Position numbers and translations under genes: made by a program. Under the pieces are notes generated by a model. That model had not been told where the DNA came from, did not search any database, and worked only from the letters and a program-made list of their open reading frames with translations. From Oreocharis arfaki (lineage: Eukaryota; Chordata; Aves; Passeriformes; Paramythiidae), in the NCBI GenBank assembly GCA_013398015.1, contig VZRR01010414.1:248001-312000 (forward strand): a DNA stretch of 64,000 nucleotides, given 5' to 3'. Shown here piece after piece: positions 49,341-60,960 of this stretch. Position 1 is the stretch's first letter. Every line of letters starts with the position of its first letter.

Positions 49341-50847
49341 AGAAAGATCTATGTCAGATTTGTGCTTCCAAGTGTGCAAATATTTGGTGAAGCAATAGTG
49401 TGATGCTCTTACCTAATCACCTTTCATGGGTTAGTGAGAAGCTCTAACTTAAGCATTCTGACTGAACTTTTTGATTCAAGAGCAGTGTATTTTGATCTCT
49501 TATCTGTTACCCAGTCTGCACAATTAGGTGATGTTTCTGGATTGTACACTGGAGTGTGATTGGTAAGAGTATAAACTTGTTTTTATCTTGGTCAATTAGA
49601 AGACTTGAGAGGCTTTCCAACAGTCTCAGCAGGGGCTGATTGTTCCCAAAACTCATTGAGTTTTTTGTGGCCCCTCTGCTGATCCATCCCGTTCCATGCA
49701 CCCGAACTGGGGGTGGTCACTGTGACGTGCTTTGGTTCCACGGTTGTCGGGGCAGTCTGCGGTTGCTGCACCCTGGGGAGCTGCTCGTGCCCTGCTGCAG
49801 CAGGGCTGGAGGAGACAGCAGAAGTAAGTAATGGCAAGAACAAGAATTTTCTCTTTGTTTTCCTTCTCTCTTTTTTTCCTTCTCCCTTTCCACTCCCCAA
49901 TTTGTCACGAGTGGTATTAGATTTTAGTAAGTCTCTTAGAAAACATGATTCCTGTCCTCTTAAGAAATAATTTCCCGTTACCAAAGTAGTTCTCCATGGG
50001 ACATAACGTGTGTGTGTATTCCTCTGTAGCACAGGTGCATCCGAGGGCAGGGAAGCTTTCCTCACTGAGCAGCAGGAGTGCAGGAAGAGCTGACCCTTCA
50101 AAGGGCAATGTCCGTGTGAAATGCAGTCAGTCTTCTCCCTGTACAGCACTTCAAAAAATGGGGTTCTTCCCTCACCAACACTAACAGATTGTCTCTAGGT
50201 CTAAGCTGTCTTTACAACTGAGTGGTAATAATTGAAAAAATACCTTTTTAGGGTGAAACAGGAGGGGCAGGCAAAGTGAACTACAGCATCTGGCAAAGCA
50301 GTCATCAGGGGCTGCTTGGGGGTACAAAACCCAGTTCAAACCTGCTGTTAAATTACTATGAATCACATGGGGATTTCTAGAAGTATTACGTCCATAATAA
50401 CATTTTGAGCCACCTTTTAAGAATGTTTTGCAAAGCACTTCATGTGCTCAAGCACTTTTGTGGAAAGAGTGAAGAATTCAATGAGCTAAACTAGAATTCA
50501 ATTTTCAGCTTTCAAAAATTACTCATTCTTCACTCATGCTTTTGTTCGTTGAACTTGGATTAAAATTTTTAGCTAAAAATTATCTTTTTAAGTGCCAGGT
50601 GTCCAGCTTTGGGACTCTTCAGAAAGATAATTTTTTGGCTAGTCTCTGTTAACAAGATGCCTTCCTTTAAACTTTCTTTAAATGAGTAATTTCTCCAAAA
50701 TCATTTATTGCCAATATATACACATGTATTTTCAATGGGTTTTGGCCTCCTCTTTCTTGCAAAAAAGGCAGTCCTGCTCTGTGCAGCAATCAACTGTGAG
50801 GTTTGCTCTAACCCATAAATATGAAGTTAAAATGAGTAATTTGTTTT
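49341..50847. other. Upstream of FMR1NB, no exon confirmed
   Basis: This interval could hold a first FMR1NB exon, but I found no plus-strand candidate resembling the mammalian N-terminus. It contains a 185-codon minus-strand open frame (49,592-50,149), whose leftmost 75 or so codons look exon-like. The same place has a strong plus-strand donor GAAGTAAGTAA at about 49,821. Confidence 0.5.
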
Positions 50848-50962
50848 ATGCAGGACCCTATACCTATTATTGCTCTTGGTTTTATTGCAGTCATGCTGCC
50901 CTTTGGCACCCGTCGGGCGTGGGTCTTCATGGTCCTGCTCCTGCTTTGTAGTGTCCATTCAC
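50848..50962 (+). CDS. FMR1NB: FMR1NB exon with first membrane segment
   Basis: It encodes MQDPIPIIALGFIAVMLPFG followed by TRRAWVFMVLLLLCSVHS and a split codon, then donor GTGAGT. It could start with ATG 50,848 or as a spliced exon at 50,854 after TTATGCAG. A TGA lies in frame 15 bases before the ATG. Confidence 0.8.
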
Positions 50963-53900
50963 GTGAGTATTGCAAGGGCAAAAACATTTTCAGAGAAGCA
51001 GCAAGTACATTTACTAGCAAGAAATTTGCAGGTTTTGTTGTCTTGGAAATGGCTGGGAAATAGTGAGAAATATTACAAGCAATTACTTCAGATTGGATTG
51101 CTCAGTTCTGAGACCTAAATAGAGCAAAATATTTTTTTTCCTGCAACTGGAGTTCCCATTTCCCTCTGTGCACCTGTACAAGAAATACATGCTGTGTATT
51201 TCATCCTTGTCAGTGCAACTTGCTTTTATTTTACCGTTAATCATAGATTTTTCTATTTTTTCCCCAATTATAGATTCTTCTATTTTTTCTCCCACTCCGA
51301 CTTCTTTTCCAGCATGCTATTAAAGGTGTTCTTATGGTCTGTTGAGAATTGATGTGTTTGCTTACTACAGCAGGTGACTCAAAGTAATTAGAAAGGTTTT
51401 TGTCTAATTACTTGCACTCACAACAGAAGTTAAGTTTGGTCATCTGACACGTGTATAAAGGATCAGTCCAAACATGTTTGCATTTGATCCTTAATGCATT
51501 GAGAAACCAGACCTGAGCCTCTTCAGCTCTTGGTGAAAGGCTGGCAGTTGCTGTGTCATTGTAAAAGGCTTCCAGGATGGGTGTGAGCTCTAACATAGAT
51601 ACAAATATGTAAATACAGCAATGGCCATCGAACCTATGTACATGGCTCGTGTCTCTTTAAACCCTCATATGAGAGAGTAATGTGTAGGGCAGCCATGGTT
51701 TTCAGGTAATTCTTACCAAACTGAATGTTGGAAAGCTCATCTCGTGAACTTCCTATGAAGTCATTACGAAATCTTCAAAATTTTCTGCTCTGTCTTGTTT
51801 GCTAGCAAGGAGAGGGGCCCCGTGACATAACTGTCAGTGTGAGCTTCGGTGGTCACATTTCTGTTACACGATAGTTTCAGATTCTCTGTTTTGGCAGTAC
51901 CTTCAATTCTTTCTCCTCTGTTCTTCTTTTTCCCAAGGGAGTTTGGTATGGCACAGAAGAGGCAAGTTGTGCCCCAGGACAAGCAGGGAATTTATGCTCC
52001 TGATGCTGTTAGCTCCAGAATCATCCTTAAGACTGAAGCTGTTCAATTCCTTAGTTTTTGGTTAGGCTGTGGTCTCACTTCAGTTCACAAGGAACTCTAA
52101 CACCACGAAATGGCTTTCAGCAAACTCCATCACTGAAAGCTATTAAGGTGGTGATGGTATAAGTTTCTCGCGTGGAGAGAAAAAAAGCAAGCAGGTGGGA
52201 ATACTGGGTCTCTTTTTTCCCTCTCCTCGGGGAGTGGTTGATTGCCAGTGGAGTCCTACTGTGATTTGCACTTTTGGTTTAATGAAAAAGAGATGTAGGG
52301 AGACAGAAAGGTTTACTGATGCCATATTTTTTTGGAACAGTGTAAATGAAAGGTGGTTGGGAAGTCCCAGAGTAAGAAATCAGTAGGTTTTGTGTAAACA
52401 CTGCAGTACCTCTAAATTTAGGGATGTTTTGCTCTTTACTATGTAACTGCAGTAGGTCACTGTCTGAAATAAGATGCTGGGATAGATGCATGTTTGTGTA
52501 CACGTGTCTGATAAAGGTGCCTTTCACCATGTTTCTGTGTTTTAACTGGGGTCTGATCTTTATCTTAAAAGCTGGAAGTTCTGCTTGTGGGCATAGAAGA
52601 AATACAACTATAGATACAGCAAAGCATTTTCGTTTAACCTGCACCTCATAGGTGAGAAGCAGGGCTTTTTATCCTTGACAATTTCCACCTGAATGGATTC
52701 TTTAATTTAAATTTTACAGCTTTAGTTCTTTACTCATTGTGGTTCATGAAGCAATTTAAAGCAATGTAAGTGAATACAACAGAAAGACATCTGTGCTTAA
52801 CCTTGCTAGCCATCAGTAGACACAGTTCCTGATGACTGTAAATGCCTTCCTAATGAGTGATAATCAGTATGAAAATGTCATTGCTTTAATTAATTATGGA
52901 CAGTTTTGATGGTAATGAGCTAATCATTATGAACTTTCAGTTCTTGCAGCACCAATTCAGCCTGGTTCAGAACAGAGTGGAGAGGCACCCAGCAAACCCA
53001 ACATGACTGTGAAAGGTGTATTTGAATCTTTCTTAAGCTTCTTCAGGCCAATGAGTAAGTGTCACTTCACCACTGCAGCATTGTTTCTATCTTCCCTTCC
53101 CACTTCTGCCTCACTTCCAGTCCACCCTCCCTCCCCTAAATGTCAGCATTTAATGTGTTTAAAACCCTCAGTCTAGCACTGTAAAACTCACTAGAGCTCT
53201 CGAAAATGGGATTGCTTAGTGCCTCTTTGGAACAATCATAGATTTGTTTGTATTGCTACCCTCCTGCAAAACCCTCCATCACCAGTGATGTGACTGTGCT
53301 GGAAATGCTGAAATTATGCTGGAAGTTTGGCACAGGAGCCACCATGCCTAGCTTTGTTGTATCTCATGTGAACAAGTTTTCTGGTCTTCCCACGTGCACA
53401 TAGAGAGAAAAGAGAATTTGGCACAGCCTAAATGAGAGAAGGATTTTGTCCCACACGGGTGTCTCTCCCACTTCTACTGGCTAAGGAAGGCTTCAGGCCT
53501 GTTAGGTTAGAATGATCCACTCACCTTTGGACTGCTGAAGTTAAATTACAAGAACTACATTATTTCATAAAGTTATTGAGACGGAAATCACAACGCTAAT
53601 TCGCTAGAATCAAAAAGAAAGATAATATGTATGAGTACAGAAAAGATCTGTTATATATAAAAACCACCAGGCTGGTTCCATAATCAGACCACAGACTGAT
53701 AGGAAGGAGAAGCAGAAATGCTACTTTTCCCTTGGTGTGTTTCTGCATTAATATCAGTGTGCCTCCACCACTGGCACATTGCTCACGTGTAGCCCTGAGT
53801 AAACACAGAGGACTGGTGAAGATCCTGACCCCCCCATTTAATAAACTGAATTTGGCTCCCAGTAATGTCTCTGATAAATGTGAGACTGACAATACAGCCA

Positions 53901-56900
53901 GTCCTGGGGGTGTAGTTTGCTTTGCAGGATGCTTTGCAGCTGCTGTAAAACATAAGGGATGCGATACAATGTTTTATAGGAATTAAATATACGGAGACAT
54001 CTACTATTTATAACTATCCTACACATTTAAAGCATTCCCACAGAGTATCTCATGACTATCAATAAATCTGCTATTAAATAGAAAATCTCAAAAATTGCTT
54101 AAATACATTGTTCAATAACTGGATTGGATGTCATGGGGGTTTTTCCTATCAGCTGATTTTCAGCTGCTTGTAGAAACAAATAATAAGTGTCAAACAGAGA
54201 TGGTTGGTTGCAATACAGTCCTTCAGAAAAAAGAAATAAAAGGCTTGAATTTCTGGTGTTTTTTTAATTAGAAACAGTACAGTCAGAAAATTTAGTTAGT
54301 CTTTTTCACTTAGTTTACAAACCTAAGTACAAAAAAGTGGCACAGTGGTGTTTAGATTGAGCTTTGTAATAGATTCTTACAGAAACAAAGCAAATTACTA
54401 AAGATTTTCTATGACATGATTTAGTTTTTCTGCTAATTTCAGTATAAAAATTGGTTAAGTTTTGGGAAGGAACATACATGAACATCAATGATGCTGTTTT
54501 CTGGCAGATTTAATTAATCAAAACATGCTGGAAACACCAAAGTGATGACTTCCTTCTGTTTCACATTGCTCCCAGGATAGACATCTTACCTAATTTATTA
54601 TTTTTTTTCTTTTTAAAGCTTGCCGCCTCAGCAATGAGCGACTCTTAACTCCTTGTCCTGTAGAAGGCCTGAACAAGTCTGAATGCTCAAAAAATCACTG
54701 CTGTCCTTTCAAAATTGGCCAGGATGAGCAGTGCTACATGCCAGTGAGAGACGGTGAGTGTGCTGCCCTGGGTCCTGCCTCGTAACAAATCCTGCTCCTG
54801 GTCACACAATACAGTTCTCATTGCTGTTTATACCTTCAGCTTTTCAGGACACCCTTCTCTTTAAAGTAACTGTAAGCTTGCATGTATTTCTTCATCTATA
54901 GTAATAAATCAATTAATTGATAGAAAATTTTCTGGATGTCTTGACAAGCAAAGAATGAGTGCCATATAAATAAATATAGTCACACGTCAGTACAAAGAAC
55001 AAAGTAAAGGCTTTGTTTGTGGAAAGTGGGGGTCAATCCAAAGTAGTAACTCCATGAAAGTGCTGTGAAGAAAAAGTGAAGGAACTGGATGTATTTTACA
55101 TGCTGAGGAGGAGGCTGATTGGTTATTTAATAGCTGCCGAAGACTGTTTAGAAGGGAAGTTACTAAGATGAGAGTCACAAATTCTTCCTGGAAGAACCAG
55201 ATGATTTAACAAGTAGGAATTGCCACTAACTGATGCTTGGGAAATTTAGCTCAGACATTAGGGGAAAAAAGTTCATCAGAAAGGTGGTGGAATCTCCAAC
55301 CTTGGAGGTTTTCAAGACTTGGATATGACAAGACACAACTCACTTCATCTCATTTTGGTAGTAGCCTTCATGAGGACGATTCATCTACATGACCTGCAGA
55401 AGTCTCTTACAACCAAAATGTCAGTGGTTCTGTGTTATCAAATTCCAGCCTTAGCATTACATTTTACCTCCTTTTTTTCCTCTGAGAATCAGCTCGGTGG
55501 GCATGATTTTTTTTTGTCATATAAAGGAATGCAAAAAACTATTTTTGTAGACCTATCTTTGCTTATAACTCCATGATTGTCTTTGGTCTACTGAAAGGGT
55601 TGTATCAAATCTCAATTTTTATCATAAATGTTTCCTGTTTGTATAGCTTTCTGGAAACAGTTGTTTCTTTTCATGGTGAGGTTGCTTCAAAAAACTGAAA
55701 AAATCAAGTAATTTAGAGATCTTTTACTAGAGAAGGAATTATTGTGTGTGGAAGGGACCTCTCACAACCATAGAGTTAATCCTACCTGTTCTGCCAAAAT
55801 CAGCTACAAGAGGTTTGCCAGGGACTGTGTCGAGTCAAATTTTGAATTTGTCCAAGGACAAACAACCAACAATGTAGGAAGAGTTTTCAGACACAAGCAA
55901 TCTAGCTAAATATGGATGTTAAGCTAGTAAAAAGAAGCCATAATGTAGAATTTAATGATTTTGTTCTTCCTGGTATAATTCAGCATAGTTCCATTGATTT
56001 CAGAGGTGATATCCCAATTTTTAGGAAGAGACAATTTAATACAAATATGAAACCCCAAGGTTACTTGTCAGCTAACATGAATTCACTTTCTCTTGTTTGT
56101 GCTTCTTCAGGAGCAAGCTGAGGTCAGGATAAGACTTTGAAATTTTTCTTGTGCTTGAGCAACTCCACATTCCAATGCTGGGGCAGGTGTAGTTACTACT
56201 AGCTAGATAATTTTTGATTTAAGAAAGTATTATCCAGTGTGATGCCATCAGAATCTGGGGGCATCTGGGGGCATAATTAGGGGCATATGACAGAAATTAA
56301 ATGTTTTAATAACATTCATTCCCAGCTTGGGCCTTTATATTATGTATAAAAGACACTTCACTACAGCAGGAAGAAAAGCTGTATAGTGAAAATTACAGCT
56401 CTTCTCATTTTTAAGATACATACTCAAGCAAATTTTTAAATTAAATATGCTTATTCAGCTGTGAGTGCTTGATTCCTCATTCCAGTTAGGCTTTGATTGT
56501 TTGGGCATCAATATCAAGGACTGACTATTTTACAGAATTATCTGTTCATAGATTAATGAGCTCCTTGAATGCTCCTGGATGTACAGCATATGTCCAAAGA
56601 AAATGCAAACACTTACTGTTTGCCTTGTAGCAATCTGTTGACAAAACAGAAGCACTTAGCAGATATTAGAATCATGGCAGTTGTGTTTGTAAGCTGGTCA
56701 CAGGCTGCATACTGAATGATTCTTCTCGTTGGGAGGTTTGTCTTGACTTCCACTAGGAATAAAATAAGGCCTTAAGAAAATGCTACTAAAAAGTTATGAA
56801 CTGAAGGAGATAAACAGAATTCATTTGAAAGATTTTGTCTCCATCCTGATAGCAGCTTCTAAGGGACTTTGATTGTTTTTCTTAACTGTTATTTATTCCC

Positions 56901-59900
56901 CCCACTCAAACCTACCTCGTGCCCTGGGCTCATTCAGTCCCTGGTTGCCTCTGAAATTAAACAAACACTTGTGCTTTTCGAACTCAAGTGAAATTTGAGA
57001 CCAGTTCTTTCTCATCTGAGCTCATTTCTAACACCTTCTTTTTTGCCATTGTGCTGCTCAATTATAGAATCATTTAGGTTAGAAAAGACCCTTTTGATCA
57101 TTGAGTCCAACTTTAAATTCATCTGAGAGATGGCAATTTTCCTTGGCATTTGCTAAAGTCTTCAGGTATGGGTGTGTCTTAAGGTGTGAGTGCTGTCAGA
57201 GCTTTGCCCACAGAACATCTGTCTGAGTTCAGTAGCAACATGGCAGTGACTTCACGGCAGTAAAGACGTCTGTGTTAGAGGCTGATTCTGTCACCTGACC
57301 CTCAGGGTCTGTATCAGAATTATCCAGAACTAATGCAAACTTCTGCTGCCTCTGCAGATGTGCAGCTGGCCATCCGAGTGGTTTTGCTTGTCGGAGGAGG
57401 ATTTTTGATTCTGGGGTTTCTACCAATCTGTTGCTGTGCCTTTTTGCAGAGAAGGTAGGTGCTAGAGCAGACCAAATTTATAAAGTACTGTTTCTAAATT
57501 GTGAAAATACGGAGAACTGACATCTTTTAAGTAGGTGAGGGGAGAAAAGATTGGGAAAAAAAAGGGCAGGAAACTAATGTTCAAACATAAAAGATGAGTC
57601 CTTCTATTTTGAAGCTACATAAAACAGAGAGTCAATTTGGCTTAAGGAAAAAAAAGGTGATTTAATGCCCCAGTACTCTTTCTAAAGACCTGGATATAAA
57701 AGACTTGGACTTAATCTTACTTCACTTTCTTGAGAAGTTGCACATAAAACACAAACGCAGACTCCCTCCAGGGTAGACCTGGAGTTGTGCAGTAAGACAA
57801 GGAAGGGAAGAACAAAGTATGAGGCCTGAATGGAGTAAGAGAGATGGGCTGTGAGTTTGGAATTAATTATCTCTGATGCTTCTAACATGCAGTGCGGGGT
57901 TTTTAATGTATAGGGCACATTACAGCCTGTGAGTTCTATGCAAGCAGTTTAGTGTTTGATACTGTGAAGAGTTTCAGCATGAGGATGTGTTCTCAGGATA
58001 CAGGGAAAATGGAAACTCCACAACATCAAGGTCATTAAACTGATGGAATGAATTAACATAACTATTCTTTATTCTGCTTAGGTAGTAGTTCATATTGAAT
58101 GGCTGGTGCTACAACTTGGTTAATATGACAGAATTGTCTTTTTAGTGAAGATTTTTTCCTCCAAGTGTTAAACTTTTGCTCTGCTAAGATATAGTAGTCT
58201 GTGTGGGATCATATACTTGCATCTATACACACACACGTAGACTTTACTAATGAGGCTGCTCAGCAGATGGCTGTTTGCTGTGGAGTCCCACATTTTGACA
58301 AAACCTGCTGTGAAAATCTCCACATTACATCTTACACTGTGCTCAGCAGCTGATGCTCAGCATACAGATAGCTGCACTGAGTCATCAGTGGCTCTGAAAA
58401 CAGGAGGCAAAGAATCAACATGAAATTATCATAAATTTTCTGGAAAATGAATTAATATGTGTTCATTTTGGGAGAATTCACATTAATGTTTAAATGATCA
58501 TTTCTGTGTTTTTTCATAGCCAGTGAAACTAGAATTTTGCTCTTCTGCTATGACTTGGTTTTTTGCTTTGTTTTTTAATGCAGTAATTAACCAGATGCTA
58601 AATGGTTTAGATTTCCAACATCATATATTTGAGTTCTAGGAAAGGTGCAATCCGATCACACTGTAGCTTTGAGTTTTAACAGTTTTAGAGACAGTTGATA
58701 GAGCTTAGAAAAACATTCCTTTAATAAGCCAGAAACCTTCTATTTGGATAGAAATTCTTTTGTATTCAACATTATGCAGTCATTGTTGAGAGAGTCCTAT
58801 GTACAGTGCCAAATCTGTACTGCAACTGGTGTGCACAAAAGTAAAAATTGTTCTATAGAAATATAAAAAAAGAGAACTTTTGCTGATGAAATTTGGGATA
58901 ATTATTTAACTCCACTGTGCCTCTTCTAGAGTAAATTGCAAGGTTTCTATACCATGGCCAGACAAAGAAAATGTAGGTGCATGGAATTCCTGTAAAATTG
59001 ATAGAAGGAGCTGAGCACTCCTCTCCTTGCCACACTTGATCAACTCTAGTAATTTCCCAAGGCAGTGAGGCTTTGTTACTTTCCACATCCCCATGGACAA
59101 ACTGCATGTTTGCCTCCTTCCAGTGGTGGTTTTCATGCAGGAAGCAGAATCTACACGTCTGTTCCTTGCCAGCTGGCAATTTCCCTTGTGTGCTATCAAC
59201 ACAGTATCTCCTGTCTAGAGCTGTGCTCTGATACTTTTGCTGTGTCCATAACTGTGCCAGCCTATCTTATTCCTCTCAGTTTTGTTAGTCTGCTTTAGGA
59301 ACCACATGCAAGGACAGGTAGGTTAAAACACTGAAGGTGAGAAAAATGCAGGTGCACTCAAATAGTGCTACTTTTGAAAAATATTATATAGATCTTAAAA
59401 ATAGAATTTTAAAAAGTCTTCTTTCCTGCCCAATCCCTAGTACAGCTGTGGGAAGCAGCCCACAGAATTTTGTTGACTTCTTACTGGGGAAAGTTCTGGA
59501 CATGGTTGCATTGCCTCTCCCCATCCTTGCCTGCCGGGGATGAGACAAGCAACCCTGTGCAGGAGAGCCTCTCCCAGGGAGAGCTGGGCAGTGCATTATC
59601 CAGTGGGATAATATCCTGGGGGCAGCCCCAGGCCTGTGGGTGCCTTGTGTGGACTGGGCAGTGCTGGGTTAATGGTTGGGACTGATGATCTTAAAGGTAT
59701 TTTCTATCCCAAATGATTCTGTGATTCTATATGAATCGGAAGGTGAAATTCATGAAGAAAATGTAAAAAGTGAGAAAAACATTGAAATGCTTTTCCTCAC
59801 CTTAATCTTTCTTCTGGTAATGAATCTTATGATGGCCCCTGAAATCAACTATAACTTTGCTTTTTTGCTGGAGCTCGGATTTCATGGCTGAAGTCTAGGT

Positions 59901-60079
59901 GACCTTCTCTAAATTCCTACTTTGGGAGTCAACCAATTTCAGCTGTTTTAATATGTTGCAGTCCCTGTATCAACCCTTTACAAAGGATAAGCAAAAAAGT
60001 ACAGAAAATTGCACGGGAAAAAAAAGTACGTGGTAAAAAGACTCATGATGAAGAGATTCGTCGCCATTTACTGGACTGA
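50848..60079 (+). CDS. FMR1NB: FMR1NB, trefoil-domain membrane protein
   Basis: Five exons with GT-AG sites give 579 nt (192 aa if translation starts at ATG 50,848). Order: hydrophobic segment about 8-36 (signal anchor or TM1), linker with NMT glycosylation sequon, trefoil (P-type) domain with C-C-C-CC-C spacing, TM2 (IRVVLLVGGGFLILGFLPIC), and a lysine/arginine-rich tail ending RRHLLD. The human protein is 255 aa with the same arrangement, and matching positions include the PFG before TM1, the F-P/T-C junction into the trefoil, and the RD at its end. In mammals it is mainly testis-expressed (cancer/testis antigen NY-SAR-35); its molecular role is not established. Identity is supported by position directly 3' of FMR1 on the same strand. 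The start is uncertain: bases 50,838-50,853 (AATTTGTTTTATGCAG) look like a splice acceptor, so the real N-terminus may come from an unseen upstream exon. Confidence 0.88.
50963..52940. other. FMR1NB intron
   Basis: This 2.0-kb intron has a two-copy 27-bp tandem repeat at 51,239-51,293. No other repeat or gene is recognised. Confidence 0.75.
51239..51293. repeat. Two-copy tandem repeat, 27 bp
   Basis: AATCATAGATTTTTCTATTT (start of unit 1, 51,239) is repeated with three or four changes from 51,266. Confidence 0.8.
52941..53054 (+). CDS. FMR1NB: FMR1NB linker exon
   Basis: The exon has 114 bases between CTTTCAG and GTAAGT. It encodes a Pro/Ser/Glu-rich linker and GVFESFLSFFRPM, which aligns with the human ALLNFFFPT segment. 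A second in-frame acceptor 9 bases on (TTCTTGCAG, start 52,950) would remove three residues. Confidence 0.85.
53055..54618. other. FMR1NB intron
   Basis: This 1.56-kb intron has no recognised repeat or exon. Confidence 0.75.
54619..54753 (+). CDS. FMR1NB: FMR1NB trefoil-domain exon
   Basis: The exon has 135 bases between TTTAAAG and GTGAGT. It encodes a P-type (trefoil) domain: TCRLSNERLLTPCPVEGLNK, SECSKNHCCPF, QCYMPVRD. The six cysteines keep the canonical spacing including the CC pair. It is the most diagnostic exon of the gene. Confidence 0.92.
55185..55440 (+). mobile_element. CR1 LINE 3' fragment
   Basis: GGTGGTGGAATCTCCAACCT, TTGGAGGTTTTCAAGACTTG, TTGGTAGTAGCC, GATTCATCTACATGACCTGC and a GGTTCTGTG end follow the CR1 3' region in plus orientation, diverged. 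Confidence 0.8.
55745..55870 (-). mobile_element. CR1 LINE 3' fragment
   Basis: GTGGAAGGGACCTCTCACAA, GTTTGCCAGGGACTGTGTCG and GTCAAATTTTGAATTTGTCC match the reverse-strand CR1 3' region. It is diverged and lies 0.3 kb from an oppositely oriented copy. Confidence 0.75.
57064..57130 (-). mobile_element. CR1 LINE 3'-end fragment
   Basis: TAGAATCATTTAGGTTAGAA followed by AAGACCCTTTTGATCATTGA and GTCCAAC is a typical reverse-strand CR1 3' end. Confidence 0.9.
57358..57454 (+). CDS. FMR1NB: FMR1NB exon with second membrane segment
   Basis: The exon has 97 bases between CTCTGCAG and GTAGGT. It encodes DVQLAIRVVLLVGGGFLILG then FLPICCCAFLQR; the hydrophobic run aligns with the human second membrane segment ending CLPIYC. 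Confidence 0.9.
57455..59961. other. FMR1NB last coding intron
   Basis: This 2.5-kb intron contains a CR1 3' end at 59,540-59,735. Elsewhere it is AT-rich without recognised features. Confidence 0.8.
59540..59735 (+). mobile_element. CR1 LINE 3' fragment
   Basis: GGGCAGTGCTGGGTTAATGG, GACTGATGATCTTAAAGGTA and AAATGATTCTGTGATTCTAT form a clear CR1 3' end. The GC-rich part left of 59,640 is probably the same element. Confidence 0.88.
59962..60079 (+). CDS. FMR1NB: FMR1NB terminal coding exon
   Basis: The acceptor TATGTTGCAG is followed by a split Ser codon and PCINPLQRISKKVQKIAREK, then a lysine-rich run and DEEIRRHLLD, ending at TGA 60,077-60,079. It forms the basic cytoplasmic tail, as in the human protein. 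Confidence 0.88.
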
Positions 60080-60798
60080 CTCAAGAAAGAACCAAAAGGA
60101 CAGAAAAAAAGAAGGTAAACTAACTTTGGGGTATTCTTTTGTTCTAAGTTCAGGGTTGTTCTGTTGAGCTGTGTAGAATACTAAAGATATGCACTAGCTA
60201 ATACCTGCTGCCTTCCAGTGCAGCAGACCTTGTCCAAAGGCACTGCTTGTCAGGCATCACCTTCAGGGATCACGCTGCTGTTGTGGGAGAGTGAATGAGT
60301 TTGCAAGAATTCGATTGCTGTCCTGGGCTGACAGCAGAGCCATGGGCGGTCTGAGGTTAAAGCCCTCTGCCACTTCAGTGTTCCTTATGTCATGTGCATA
60401 AGATTGGTGCATGAGAAAGTGGAAAAGCAATGGCTTTGCTGCTTTCAGGAGAGGCAGATCCATTTACAGACACTGAACAGCCTGCCTTCTGTATGGATAG
60501 GGGTGATTTTTAGCTGAGGCATTCCCATAGCTCCACATCTTGGCATTCTCGGCATTCTTCCTCAATGCTGAAGAGCAATTGACTACTGAAATAAATGTAA
60601 CCTGAGAGTGAAATGCTATTTACTTCATGTGAGCATGCCAAACTATAGCCTACTGAAGGTCACAATGAAATTAAAAAGTGTTAGGGAGGTCATTAGACAA
60701 TAAGGAAATATTTCAGGGACGGTATTGATCTGGCAGAAATGTAAAGGTGCCCCTAAATCAAGTTATACTCATGTTTGGGATTTTTTTTCTCCCTTTAG

Positions 60799-60960
60799 TG
60801 TGTAGGAACATCCACCTGATCCTGAAGATCAAGCAGAAGACACCAGGATTATTTGACTATGTCCCAGAAAATGACACGTTTTGTTTTAGCATTGAATACA
60901 AGGTTGTTAACCCTTGATAATACTATTGACTTTGCAGTAAAAGATTTTCATTCTGGTTTC
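60799..60960 (+). other. Possible FMR1NB 3' UTR exon
   Basis: After the stop codon there is a donor-like AAGAAGGTAAAC (break after 60,114) and an acceptor CTCCCTTTAG before 60,799. The segment then carries a variant poly(A) signal AGTAAA at 60,936-60,941 followed by a TTCTGGTTTC tract. This is inference from splice-like motifs only. Confidence 0.35.

Larger units (their letters stand above)
54754..57357. other. FMR1NB intron with CR1 fragments
   Basis: This 2.6-kb intron contains three separate CR1 pieces at 55,185-55,440, 55,745-55,870 and 57,064-57,130, plus a small tandem TCTGGGGGCA repeat near 56,256-56,275. Confidence 0.8.

Noticed and set aside
49640..49831. First exon of FMR1NB at the strong plus-strand donor GAAGTAAGT
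   Set aside because: The plus-strand frame that would join in phase lacks an ATG after its upstream stop and is Cys-rich, with no resemblance to the human N-terminus. It was kept only as an unresolved possibility.
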